NCBI GenBank assembly: GCA_006937955.1
Contig: SSNP01000010.1
Span: 2,268,418 to 2,332,417, forward strand
DNA length: 64,000 nucleotides
From: Pachypanchax playfairii
Taxonomy: Eukaryota > Chordata > Actinopteri > Cyprinodontiformes > Aplocheilidae
Direction: 5' to 3'
Positions within the stretch are counted from its first letter, which is position 1; the number at the start of each line of letters is the position of its first letter. Position numbers and translations under genes: made by a program. Shown here in pieces: positions 1 to 11,767 of this stretch. A model generated the notes under the pieces. The model was not told where the DNA came from, ran no database searches, and worked only from the letters and a program-made list of their open reading frames with translations.

Positions 1-293
1 TTTTCCAGCATGATGGAGCTGTGAGTCATCAGGATAAAGTGATAACGAAGTGGCTCGAGGAACAGAACATTGAAATTTTAGTTCCATGACCAGAAAACTC
101 CCCAGACCTTAATCCAACTGAGAACTTGTGGTCCATCATTGAGAAGCTGGTGGACAAACAAAACCCTCTAATTCTGACAAACTCCAGCATCAATGATGAA
201 AGAATGAGCTGCATCAGTCAGGATTTGGACCAGAAGTTGATTGACAGCAGGATGAACTGCAGAGGCCTTAAAAAACAAGAACCAACACTATAA
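1..293 (+). pseudogene. Tc1/mariner-type transposase, C-terminal relic
   Basis: Reading the plus strand from base 3 gives a Tc1-like catalytic C-terminus: FQHDGAVSH near the edge, then ENSPDLNPTENLWSII, the usual block around the last catalytic acidic residues. The frame is broken by an in-frame TGA at about 90-92, where the family normally has Trp (WPxxSPDLNP), and ends at TAA 291-293. The rest of the element lies outside the window. It is a dead DNA transposon; the fold and reaction are known for the family, while inactivity is inferred from the stop and truncation. Short minus-strand ORFs over this stretch are shadows. Confidence 0.8.
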
Positions 294-1464
294 ATATCGA
301 CTCTTTTCATGAACATGATGTAACTGTCAACAAAAACCTTTGAAACTTCTGAAGTTCTTGTAATTAAACTTAAATACAGAAACAACCGACACAAAGTTCT
401 AAAAACACTGAAGCAGCAAAATGGGAAAACCAACATTTCGTCCACCACTGGACATTAAATAATTATATGTAGCAAAAAAAAAAAACAGAAAAGGAGGTTT
501 GAAAAAGTGAGAGAAGATTTTAAAAAGTTAAATATAATCAGTGTTATCGTATGCACCATCTTATAATAGTTTTGTGTCCACAATATAATTTTACCCCCCA
601 CCCACCTGCCTTGTGTGAACTGCACAAATGTATTTTACGCCATAATATTCCCAAAAAATGTGGATTAACTGGCTTTCCACAGGTACAAGGTTGTCAAGAA
701 GCACAGCTACAGCAAAGAAACACAAATTGACTTCCTTTATATGTAATACCAACAATATAGTCTGTGTAAAGCTGCAAATTTACAGATCTGATAATGTGGT
801 GTTTCCATTTAAGAGGATAAAGCTCATCTAAACGCAAAAGAATAAAATCTCTAATTTGTTTTTCCAACTAAAACTTTTTAAACAAATAAAGTCAGTCAGT
901 CAGTCATTTCCCTCAACTCATGTCTGCTGCAAGAAAACAACAAATGTGCAAAAAACGGTTTTAACTAAAATAACTAGATTCAAAATACAAGTTCTAAAGA
1001 AGCAAATTCCACATCTCAGATGACGTGTTGATTGTTAAACATCAGCTGTAACAATGAGCCGATTGATCAAGTCTTTTATTTGATTTTAGGTATTTCTCAG
1101 TGCTAAGCGGACTAAAAATACCCCATTTCCTGTGAAGATGTGAATCTTGACATCAATCCTGTGATACCCTAAAAATCAAAAATATGTTAAATGAAAACTC
1201 CATCCTATAAAATAAAAGACTAGATTTTGAATAATGTGCCGTCACAGAATAATTTAAGTAAAATTGTCAGGAAACAGTTGCTAACATGAAAAAATGAAAC
1301 AAATGCACCTAATGGAGAAAAAACATCACACACACACTAGACAAGGTGCTCCACTTCACTTCCTTCAACACTGTCACCTAGCAACTCTCCATCTGATTGT
1401 GCACCAGGTCTGCCAACCTGTTCCTTCTCCTTTTCTTCTTTTTCACGCTCCACAATAACGAGGT

Positions 1465-1496
<32 letters not shown>

Positions 1497-3050
1497 TAAC
1501 CAAGTAAGAGCATCAGGCTTCAGTAGTATGCAAATGAAATGTTCCACGTCCAGATAAATGTGCACCTAAAGTTACACACGGCCTAACGTTTACTTCACCT
1601 CGCAGAGGTAGAGAAGAAGATCAGGCAAATTCAAGAAAGAAAATATCTTAAACAATTAAAACAAGGTGGTATGTCATGATTTTGGTGCTTTTAAAGGCCC
1701 AAATGCAAACATTGTTCAGAGTGTTTTAGAGAGTAAAATTAGCAGCACGTCTTGAGTAACGCTGTGTTCCCGTGTTCAGATTTAGAGCTTGTTGGACACC
1801 AAAGTGGCAGCAACACCGAGCAGGCGAGCGGCCACTTATAGCTCCTTAATACTGAAGATTAGCCCGGAGTTACAGACTTCCAGCCACAGGGATTGACTTC
1901 ACATGCCGGCTTCTTACCATCTGACTTTGTGCTCTCTGATAGCAGCTGAGACCTCGAACACGCAGAAGAACAATGAAACTGTGTTACAACTCATCTTTAG
2001 GTTAAAATGATCTATAGCCGAGGGCATCCGGTGACATTGCCGTGACAGGCTGATGTACAGTGCACCTGTGTACGGCAGGCTGTTTCATGTCTTTCAGCAA
2101 ACAGCACCTGTGGGCAAACTGGCAAATGGTGAGGTTCATGAAGGGGTTGCACTCTGAGCAGCTGAATGCAGATGAGATTCTTTCCTCTTATCTTCCTCCA
2201 ACTTGCAGAGGAAAGAAAAAAATCTCTTTCTAATAAGAATATATGATGTGACTGTGGCATAAAATGGAACTGAACCATGAAGAAAAGGGACGACTTTCTT
2301 TACCTGCAAACTAACACAGTCACATTGTTGGAATTACTTTAGCTGTGACATTCACTACCTTTCATTTAAGATAAAAGAATATCCTAATCAGAAAGTCAAA
2401 GTTTCAGGTATTCATGCATGTAAATCACTAATACTCAGTGAACTGAACGACCCTGCTTTAATATGAGTCATGGCTAAACTCTGTTCCCTCGGGCCAATGC
2501 AGACACACAGAACACAAGTTTTTACAATTAACTGTACTTAAACTCGTATAATTCTTGAAATAAAGCTTAAGTATTTTATGATTGCAATGAACATTTTCTG
2601 TCTAAATCTACCAAAAAACAAATTTAACTGAGTAATTTGATAAATCTTGTGGTTCTAAACTAGATAAACTGCTAAAGCATTGGAACGACCCTTTCTTAGC
2701 CTTCCAGCAGTCATAGTGCACTACGATGTTCTTATATATGCAGTTTTAGCAGTTTTGATGCAAAATGCACACATTTTGCTGAAGATGTACAATTTGGGAA
2801 TGAATACGTATATATTTACACCCCCGCTCACTGAAAAAGTCCAGAAAAATATGCTGATCAGTTAGCGCTCCGTTTGTGCTGATTTGTGCCATTAAAATGG
2901 GTTTTTATGCTGTTATGGTTATAGGTCATACAGAGGTCACAACCCCCCATTAAATAACACTTGTTTGACCATGTGACAGATAGAGGAGAAGAAGAGAGGT
3001 GAAGGGTGAAGGAGACAGACATGAGGTCAATAATGGGATCTGCTGTGGAA
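294..3050. other. Gene-free AT-rich stretch with a (CAG)9 tract
   Basis: No ORF or exon I can defend. There is a perfect CAG run at 1469-1496. A short GC-richer patch at 2024-2190 reads on the minus strand as a Cys-rich peptide (CSECNPFMNLTICQF) but has no convincing splice frame. The last 200 bases (about 2850-3050) resemble 9140-9340 in a diverged form. Confidence 0.6.
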
Positions 3051-3051
3051 G

Positions 3052-6000
3052 AGTTGGAGGGGTAATGGAGGGTGATGGAGGGTGATGGAGGGGTGATGGA
3101 GTGTGATGGAGGGTGATAGAGGGGTGATGGAGGGGTGATGGTGAGATGATGGAGGGGTGATGGAGGGGTGATGGAGAGGTGATGGAGGGGTGATGGAGGG
3201 GTGATAGAGAGGAGATGGAGGGGTGATGGAGGGGTGATGGAGGGGTGATGGAGGAGGTGATGGAGGGGTGATGGAGAGGTGATGGAGAGGTGATGGAGAG
3301 GTGATGGAGGGGTGATGGAGGGGTGATGGAGGGGTGATGGAGGGGTGATGGAGGGGTGATGGAGGGGTGATGGAGGGGTGATGGTGAGGTGATGGAGAGG
3401 TGATGGAGGGGTGATGGAGGGGTGATGGAGAGGTGATGGAGGGGTGATGCTAGGGGTGATGGAGAGGTGATGGAGGGGTGATGGAGAGGTGATGGAGGGG
3501 TGATGGAGAGGTGATGGAGGGGTGATGGAGGGGTGATGGAGGGGTGATGGAGGGGTGATGGAGGGGTGATGGAGGGGAGATGGAGAGGTGATGGAGGGGT
3601 GATGCTAGGGGTGATGGAGAGGTGATGGAGAGGTGATGGAGAGGTGATGGAGGGGTGATGGAGGGGTCATGGAGGAGTGATGGAGAGGTGATGCTAGGGG
3701 TGATGGAGAGGTGATGGAGAGGTGATGGAGGGGTGATGGAGAGGTGATGGAGGGGTGATGGAGAGGTGATGGAGAGGTGATGGAGGGGTGATGGAGGGGT
3801 GATGGAGAGGTGATGGAGAGGTGATGGAGAGGTGATGGAGGGGTGATGGAGGGGTGATGGAGGGGTGATGGAGGGGTGATGGAGGGGTGATGGAGGGGTG
3901 ATGAAGGGGTGATGGAGGGGTGATAGAGAGGAGATGGAGGGGTGATGGAGGGGTGATGGAGGGGTGATGGTGAGGTGATGGAGAGGTGATGGAGAGGTGA
4001 TGGAGGGGTGATGGAGGGGTGATGGAGAGGTGATGGAGGGGTGATGGAGGGGTGATGGAGGGGTGATGGAGGGGTGATGGAGGGGTGATGGAGGGGTGAT
4101 GGAGGGGTGATGGAGGGGTGATGGAGGGGTGATGGAGGGGTGATGGAGGGGTGATGGTGAGGTGATGGAGGGGTGATGGTGAGGTGATGGAGAGGTGATG
4201 CTAGGGGTGATGGAGAGGTGATGGAGGGGTGATGCTAGGGGTGATGGAGAGGTGATGGTGAGGTGATGGAGAGGTGATGGAGAGGTGATGCTAGGGGTGA
4301 TGGAGGGGTGATGGAGGGGTGATGGAGGGGTGATGGAGGGGTGATGGAGGGGTGATGGAGAGGTGATGAAGGGGTGATGGAGGGGTGATAGAGAGGAGAT
4401 GGAGGGGTGATGGTGAGGTGATGGAGGGGTGATGGTGAGGTGATGGAGGGGAGATGGAGAGGTGATAGAGGGGTGATGGTGAGGTGATGGAGGGGTGATG
4501 GAGGGGTGATGCTAGGGGTGATGGAGAGGTGATGGAGAGGTGATGGAGAGGTGATGGAGGGGTGATGGAGGGGTGATGGAGAGGTGATGGAGGGGTGATG
4601 GAGGGGTGATGGAGAGGTGATGGAGGGGTGATGGAGAGGTGATGGAGGGGTGATGGTGAGGTGATGGAGAGGTGATGGAGAGGTGATGGAGGGGTGATAG
4701 AGAGGTGATGGAGGGGTGATGGTGAGGTGATGGAGGGGTGATGGTGAGGTGATGGAGGGGAGATGGAGAGGGGATAGAGGGGTGATGGTGAGGGTGATGG
4801 AGAGGTGATGGAGGGGTGATGGAAGGGTGATGCTAGGGGTGATGGAGAGGTGATGGAGAGATGATGGTGAGGTGATGGAGGGGTGATGGAGGGGTGATGG
4901 AGAGGTGATGGAGAGGTGATGAAGGGGTGATGGAGGGGTGATGGAGAGGTGATGGAGGGGTGATAGAGAGGTGATGGAGGGGTGATGGTGAGGTGATGGA
5001 GGGGTGATGGAGAGGTGATGGAGGGGTGATGGAGGGGTGATGGAGAGGTGATGGAGGGGTGATGGAGGGGTGATGGAGAGGTGATGGAGAGGTGATGGAG
5101 AGGTGATGGAGGGGTGATAGAGAGGTGATGGAGGGGTGATGGTGAGGTGATGGAGGGGAGATGGAGAGGTGATGGAGGGGTGATGGAGAGGTGATGGAGG
5201 GGTGATGGAGGGGTGATGGAGAGGTGATGGAGGGGTGATGGAGAGGTGATGAAGGGGTGATGGAGGGGTGATGGAGAGGTGATGGAGGGGTGATAGAGAG
5301 GTGATGGAGGGGTGATGGTGAGGTGATGGAGGGGTGATGGTGAGGTGATGGAGAGATGATGGTGAGGTGATGGAGGGGTGATGGAGGGGTGATGCTAGGG
5401 GGATGGAGAGGTGATGGAGGGGTGATGGAGGGGTGATGGAGAGGTGATGAAGGGGTGATGGAGGGGTGATGGAGGGTGATGGAGAGGTGATGGAGGGGTG
5501 ATGGAGGGGTGATGGAGAGGTGATGAAGGGGTGATGGAGGGGTGATGGAGAGGTGATGGAGGGGTGATGGAGAGGTGATGCAGGGGTGATGGAGAGGTGA
5601 TGGAGAGATGATGGTGAGGTGATGGAGGGGTGATGGAGGGGTGATGGTGAGGTGATGGAGAGGTGATGGAGAGGTGATGGAGGGGGGATGGAGAGGTGAT
5701 AGAGGGGTGATGGTGAGGTGATGGAGGGGGGATGGAGGGGTGATGGTGAGGTGATGGAGAGGTGATGGAGAGGTGATGGAGGGGTGATGGAGGGGTGATG
5801 GAGAGGTGATGGAGGGGTGATGGAGGGGTGATGGAGAGGTGATGAAGGGGTGATGGAGGGGTGATAGAGAGGAGATGGAGGGGTGATGGTGAGGTGATGG
5901 AGGGGTGATGGAGAGGCGATGCTAGGGGGGATGGAGAGGTGATGGAGAGATGATGGTGAGGTGATGGAGGGGGGATGGAGAGGTGATGGAGGGGGGATGG

Positions 6001-8405
6001 AGGGGTGATGGAGGGTGATGGAGAGGTGATGGAGGGGTGATGGAGGGGTGATGGAGGGGTGATGGAGGGGTGATGGTGAGGTGATGGAGAGGTGATGGAG
6101 AGGTGATGGAGGGGTGATGGAGAGGTGATGGAGGGGTGATGGAGGGGTGATGGAGAGGTGATGGAGGGGTGATAGAGAGGTGATGGAGGGGTGATGGTGA
6201 GGTGATGGAGGGGTGATGGTGAGGTGATGGAGGGGAGATGGAGAGGTGATAGAGGGGTGATGGTGAGGTGATGGAGGGGTGATGGAGGGGTGATGCTAGG
6301 GGTGATGGAGAGGTGATGGAGAGATGATGGTGAGGTGATGGAGGGGTGATGGAGGGGTGATGGTGAGGTGATGGAGAGGTGATGGAGAGGTGATGGAGGG
6401 GTGATGGAGGGGTGATGGAGAGGCGATGGAGGGGTGATGGAGAGGTGATGGAGGGGTGATGGAGGGGTGATGGAGGGGTGATGGAGCGGTGATGGAGGGG
6501 TGATGGAGGGGTGATGGAGGGGGGACGGAGGGGTGATGGAGGGGTGATGGAGAGGTGATGGAGGGGTGATAGAGAGGAGATGGAGGGGTGATGGTGAGGT
6601 GATGGAGGGGTGATGGAGGGGAGATGGAGGGGAGATGGAGAGGTGATAGAGGGGTGATGGAGAGGTGATGGAGGGGTGATGGAGAGGTGATGAAGGGGTG
6701 ATGGAGGGGTGATGGAGAGGTGATGGAGAGGTGATGAAGGGGTGATGGAGGGGTGAGGGAGAGGGGATGGAGGGGGGATGGAGGGGTGATGGAGGGGAGA
6801 TGGAGGGGTGATGGAGGGGTGATAGAGAGGTGATGGAGGGGTGATGGAGGGGTGATGGAGGGGTGATGGAGGGGTGATGGAGGGGTGATGGAGGGGTGAT
6901 GGTGAGGTGATGGAGAGGTGATGGAGAGGTGATGGAGGGGTGATGGAGGGGTGATGGAGAGATGATGGAGGGGGGATGGAGGGGGGATGGAGAGGGGATG
7001 GAGGGGGGATGGAGGGGTGATGGAGGGGGGATGGAGAGGGGATGGAGGGGGGATGGAGGGGTGAGGGAGGGGTGAGGGAGGGGTGATGGAGAGGTGATGA
7101 AGGGGTGATGGAGGGGTGATGGAGAGGTGATGGAGGGGTGATGCTAGGGGTGATGGAGAGGTGATGGAGGGGTGATGGAGGGGTGATGGAGAGGTGATGA
7201 AGGGGTGATGGAGGGGTGATAGAGAGGAGATGGAGGAGTGATGGAGGGGTGATGGAGGGGTCATGGAGGAGTGATGGAGGGGTGATGGAGGGGTGATGGA
7301 GGGGTGATGGTGAGGTGATGGAGAGGTGATGGAGAGGTGATGGAGGGGTGATGGAGGGGTGATAGAGAGGTGATGGAGGGGTGATGGTGAGGTGATGGAG
7401 GGGTGATGGTGAGGTGATGGAGGGGAGATGGAGAGGTGATAGAGGGGTGATGGTGAGGGTGATGGAGAGGTGATGGAGGGGTGATGCTAGGGGTGATGGA
7501 GAGGTGATGGAGAGATGATGGTGAGGTGATGGAGGGGTGATGGAGGGGTGATGGAGGGGTGATGGTGAGGTGATGGAGAGGTGATGGAGAGGTGATGGAG
7601 GGGTGATGGAGAGGTGATGGAGGGGTGATGGAGGGGTGATGGAGGGGTGATGGTGAGGTGATGGAGAGGTGATGGAGAGGTGATGGAGGGGTGATAGAGA
7701 GGTGATGGAGGGGTGATGGAGAGGTGATGGAGGGGCGATGGAGGGGTGATGGAGGGGTGATGGAGGGGTGATGGAGGGGTGATGGAGGGGTGATGGAGAG
7801 ATGATGGAGGGGTGATGGAGGGGTGATGGAGAGGTGATGGAGGGGTGATGGAGAGGTGATGGAGGGGTGATGGAGGGGTCATGGAGGGGTGATGGAGGGT
7901 GATGGAGGGGTGATGGAGGGGTGATGGTGAGATGATGGAGGGGTGATGGAGGGGTGATGGTGAGGTGATGGAGGGGTGATGGAGAGGGGATGGAGGGGTG
8001 ATGGAGAGGTGATGGAGGGGTGATGGAGGGGTGATGGAGAGGTGATGGAGGGGTGATGGAGAGGTGATGGGGAGGTGATGGAGAGGTGATGGAGGGGTGA
8101 TGGAGAGGTGATGAAGGGGTGATGGAGGGGTGATGGAGAGGTGATGGAGGGGTGATAGAGAGGGGATGGAGGGGTGATGGTGAGGTGATGGAGGGGTGAT
8201 GGAGGGTGATGGAGAGGTGATGGAGGGGTGATGGAGAGGTGATGGGGGGGTGATGGAGGGGTGATGGGGAGGTGATGGAGGGGTCATGGAGGAGTGATGG
8301 AGAGGTGATGCTAGGGGTGATGGAGAGGTGATGGAGAGGTGATGGAGAGGTGATGGAGGGGGGATGGAAGGGGTGATGAAGGGTGATGAAAGGGTGATGG
8401 AAGAG
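3052..8405. repeat. Minisatellite A, 11-bp unit GATGGAGGGGT
   Basis: About 5.35 kb of near-continuous 11-bp units, roughly 485 copies. Common variants are GATGGAGAGGT, GATGGTGAGGT, GATAGAGAGGA and a 12-bp form GATGCTAGGGGT. The plus strand is G-rich with runs of four G separated by seven bases, which fits the G-quadruplex pattern. The unit lacks stop codons on the minus strand and 11 is not a multiple of 3, so long minus-strand ORFs of 322-830 codons run through it in all frames with a period of 11 residues. They are by-products of the repeat, not genes. Confidence 0.97.
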
Positions 8406-9346
8406 TGATGACAACAGAATAATTTAACTAGTAAGGCTACAAAAAGCCAGAGACCCTGTATAGCCTGAATTTCACTGTGTTTTATTGGTACTAGAGCATA
8501 AAGTGAGTATGAACTAGATGTAAATGAGCGCAAAGGCACAACATGTAACAGTTTAGTGTTAATATTGTTACACTGAGTACAAGCTGTTGTTCAGATGTCA
8601 TAACAGGAATTTTTTGAGCTCCTGAGAGACTCGTTCTTTTACAAATGTCAACTGAAGTAGTGTCTAGACTTCAGGGGCTTGATTTCATATATCTGTTACC
8701 ATAGAAGTGTCTGCAACACTCTATGAGTTGAGCAGATGCTTAAATACTTTTGGTAGTACATTGTAGAAATAAAGTGTAAATGTTATTAGGATGAGTTATA
8801 TAAAGTATATCAGCTGATTTAGGCCTCTTCCCACAGAGTGAGGACTCCTCCTCCACTGTGTCGCTGTGTGTAATTTTGTGATGTAAATTACTCTGTTACT
8901 GGCTATTAGTAGACATGTTGGTGGTCGGTGGAAAAAAATCTTCAGCTGTTTTTAATCCCAGTCTGCTTCCATTTCTCTCCGTGTCTGAAGACAACAAAGA
9001 AAATCATTTGGCAGGTTTGAAATTCAGATTAAATGTGTTATCACAGATCCGTTCTGAGGTGGATTCAGTTTCCCTGCAGATACGGTGGAGACACAGTGTC
9101 TCCTCCAGGGCCTAAAGTTAGCTCTGTGAAGCTGACCCCCCACCCACTTGAAAAGTGCAGGTAAATAGGCTGCTCGGTTAGTACTTCGTTTGTGCTGAAT
9201 GTGCAGGTAAAATTATCGTTTGTGCTGCTATGGTTTCTGAGATATTAAACTTTATTTTGTAGGTCATTCAGAGTTCACCATCCACCCCCTCCCCCCCCAG
9301 ACCGTTTCAAAACAGACCATGTCGGATTTAACACCTGCACGCAAAC

Positions 9347-9438
9347 ATGGACCGCTGGTTAAAACAGAAATCTAACAACGAAGGGGAACCTGCTCCAAAA
9401 AAACTTTACAAGAAATCCCCAGTGCGGAAGGCAGCAAG
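9347..9438 (+). pseudogene. Possible N-terminal exon of a hAT/ZMYM-like transposase
   Basis: An ATG opens a 30-codon basic peptide (MDRWLKQKSNNEGEPAPKK...) ending at AGCAAG|GTAGG, a plausible donor. The opening MDRWLK followed by a charged Ser/Lys-rich stretch is like the N-termini of fish hAT- and TTF/ZMYM-type transposase proteins. No further exons were found, so this is a weak call from a short match. An identical copy is at 15,953-16,044. Confidence 0.3.
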
Positions 9439-10081
9439 GTAGGAATGGAAAGAGATGAGACAGAAAGGACAGAGGACCAAACAGAGTGTGGGAGAAACCC
9501 CCTCCAAAACTAATTACTATGAGCTAACAGAGACATTAATGTATACAGTTTCAATCATGTTTGATGCCACAGCAACAGAAACTCTTTATGTAATTTGGAT
9601 GAATGAAAATTCATCAGTTTAAGATAAAAGAATTCAGAGACAGAAATCAGAGAGACAAGAGGATGGAGACAGGAGATAAAGATGCAGCCCAGAGAATTGG
9701 ACAACAAACTTCTGCAATGTAAATAGTTCAGATAATTTCTAATGCCAGTGCAGCAAAAAGGAGCATTTTTTATTTGATTTTTATATTTCAAAGTTAAATT
9801 ATAATGGAGAAAGATTCAGTGTTAGAGGCCAAGAAAAGGAAGATTAAAAAATAAAGTTAATAAATGCATTAATCTGAGGTAAGAATACAACAATGTTGTT
9901 ATGCTGTTAATAAAGTTTATATTTATATATTATATATTATATAGCGATTTGGGAGTTTATCTCTACAAAAAAAAAATGATACACTTGATGTATCAGCGTC
10001 GGAATTAAATTGGACTCCAAACAGTCCGCCTCCTTATATTGTTTCCTCCTCTTTGATTTCTTGCTTGTATGTTCTCTCAAT

Positions 10082-10146
10082 GTAAGTCGTTTTGGATAAA
10101 AGCGTCTGCTAAATGACAGTAGTAGTAGTAGTAGTAGTAGTAGTAT
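10082..10146 (+). repeat. Teleost repeat tail plus (TAG)n, copy 1
   Basis: The block TTTGGATAAAAGCGTCTGC followed by TAAATGAC and nine or so TAG triplets is a 3' tail seen very widely in teleost retroelement-like repeats, typically with a simple-repeat end. Identification is from recognition of the conserved core, without database support. Confidence 0.6.
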
Positions 10147-10786
10147 TTGTTTTTTTAACTTCTGTGTGAGGAAAGAGATCAAGCAAAGGAAATGAAACAA
10201 AGACAAGAGCATTGAAGATGAGAATGCTGCAGGAGTCCAATGAAAGCTGCCCATAAACGTGATGTAAGGTATGATTAGTACAACATAAGACCCGCAAACC
10301 CGGTAATACTCCCCCCCCCATATATATAAATCCCCCCATACGGACATATGTGAGGGGGGAATTGCCCCGTGAATTTCAGGCCCTATCCTCTCATGCAGGT
10401 AACACGCTGCTCTTGTTTCTTGACTCAGTTTAGCTCAACAATTGATCATCTATCAGTAAAAAGAACAAAAAGGAGTTGACCAGATCACCTGAATGAATTA
10501 AAATCTGCTCTGGTGAGCCTCTGCGTATATATTCTTCTTTTATTTAACCTTAGTATTTGTCTGTATCTACTCTTGTTAATGAATTTGGCATTTCTCTAGT
10601 AAAAGCTTTTCAAATTTATACTGTAAAATATGACAATTGCAGATTTATTGAGGGTAAAAAAAGAAACCATAAGTAGTTTGTAATTCCTTAGCCTTTGAAA
10701 CAAAAAAACGTTTTTGATTATTTTACATTAAAATGTTGAATAAAGACATGAGACATAAATGGATGCAGTTCATTTTGAATCCTTAA

Positions 10787-11366
10787 AGAGGCCATTTCAT
10801 ACACATTTCAGGACTTTGTGGTTATTTCTTAAGTATTAACCAGTAATATGAAACATCTAAAAAACATCAGGAAACACTGATTAAAAGACCATTCAATCTG
10901 TATGCGTTAAAATTCGGGTGGTTCCGGCTCCTTCCGTCAGGCTGCTTTGGCAGCAGCTCGTTCATATTCATAATTTGAAATTGCTGGACTCTGATTGGCT
11001 AACAAACTAGCCTATGAGAGCAAGGTGTACTGTTTCCCGTCCCGCTGTGCACGGCAACAGCAGACGTAGTCTCTTCCTGTTTGCTACGTCTTGTGCTACA
11101 GCTTTTAGCCAGCAGCATGATAGGCGTGGTTTCAACTGCAGGAGCTGCCTGAATACAAATGAACAAAGGAGTTGTGATGAAACAGATACAGGCCGTTCGA
11201 ACTTGGTAGAACTCGGGTTTTATCACCACCTGCGTAGTTTGAGAGATAAAAACTGAAAGAGAAGTTGTTGACCTGTTTTCACACCCACTATGAAGGTAAG
11301 AACACCTGTGGAGCTAAAATATTCAACAGAAACCTCAGAAAAACTGTTTTTAATGGAAGGGCCTCT
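10787..11366. mobile_element. TTAA-flanked non-autonomous DNA element, family 1, copy 1
   Basis: A 580-bp element with TTAA on each side (10,783-10,786 and 11,367-11,370). It starts AGAGGCCATTTC and ends GGAAGGGCCTCT, so the outermost bases AGAGGCC are inverted. TTAA target duplication is used by piggyBac and Kolobok superfamilies; no CCC terminus typical of piggyBac is present, so Kolobok-like is the better guess. No transposase inside. A second copy (17,393-17,973) is part of the module repeat; an independent inverted copy is at 20,529-21,095. Confidence 0.8.
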
Positions 11367-11766
11367 TTAAAGTGTTACATTTTTAATTGTTTGTTAATTG
11401 TTAAATTGTTTTAGTGTTTGTTTTAAATGCTGGAAAAAGAGGTTTGTGATATTTTAGATGGTAGAAATGTTTTCTGTTTCTGTTAGACTAACTGATCGTT
11501 GAGAAGTTTCTCCTCATTCTTCAAACTGACATAACTCAAGACATTATCTGCTATCGGCAGTTTAAGTGTATTGCAACTTTTCTCTGTGTGAAATGTGAAA
11601 AAACCTGTTCTCTCTGAATTTTCTTGGTATTAGTTCAGATTCACAGAAAGTTTGAAAAACAGGTTTTACATGATAGAAAGTCTCACGTTAAAAACAAAAA
11701 CCTCACAATGGTTAGAATATCTTGGGATTAGCATTTTAAATGTTGTTTGACACTGCAGCTGTCTCT

Positions 11767-11767
11767 N
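11767..11767. other. Single N at a repeat-module junction
   Basis: The only ambiguous base noticed. It sits exactly where copy 1 of the module ends and minisatellite B begins, preceded by CTGTCTCT that matches neither side. This looks like a contig join or a gap-filling placeholder. Confidence 0.9.

Larger units (their letters stand above)
8406..11758. repeat. Repeated flank, copy 1 of a 6.6 kb module
   Basis: This stretch recurs at about 15,012-18,365 with an offset of 6606 bases (6607 after a one-base indel near 10,955). By eye I found only three differences: one extra G in the second copy and two substitutions near 11,555-11,570 versus 18,165-18,177. Identity stops at ...CACTGCAG: here it runs into eight odd bases, the N at 11,767 and minisatellite; in copy 2 it runs into unrelated sequence. 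It contains a possible transposase exon, a teleost repeat tail with (TAG)n, and a TTAA-flanked element. No host gene recognised. Confidence 0.95.

Noticed and set aside
2012..2278. 88-codon minus ORF and a Cys-rich alternative frame
   Set aside because: No recognised family, no consistent acceptor and donor pair; noted only as a GC-richer patch.
5922..8539. Minus-strand ORFs of 830, 322 and 350 codons rich in His/Pro/Ser
   Set aside because: They are the 11-bp minisatellite read in a strand without stop codons; all three frames are open and the residue period is 11.
8915..9115. 66-codon plus ORF, duplicated at 15,521-15,721
   Set aside because: Its presence twice only reflects the module repeat; no domain, splice frame or upstream promoter seen.
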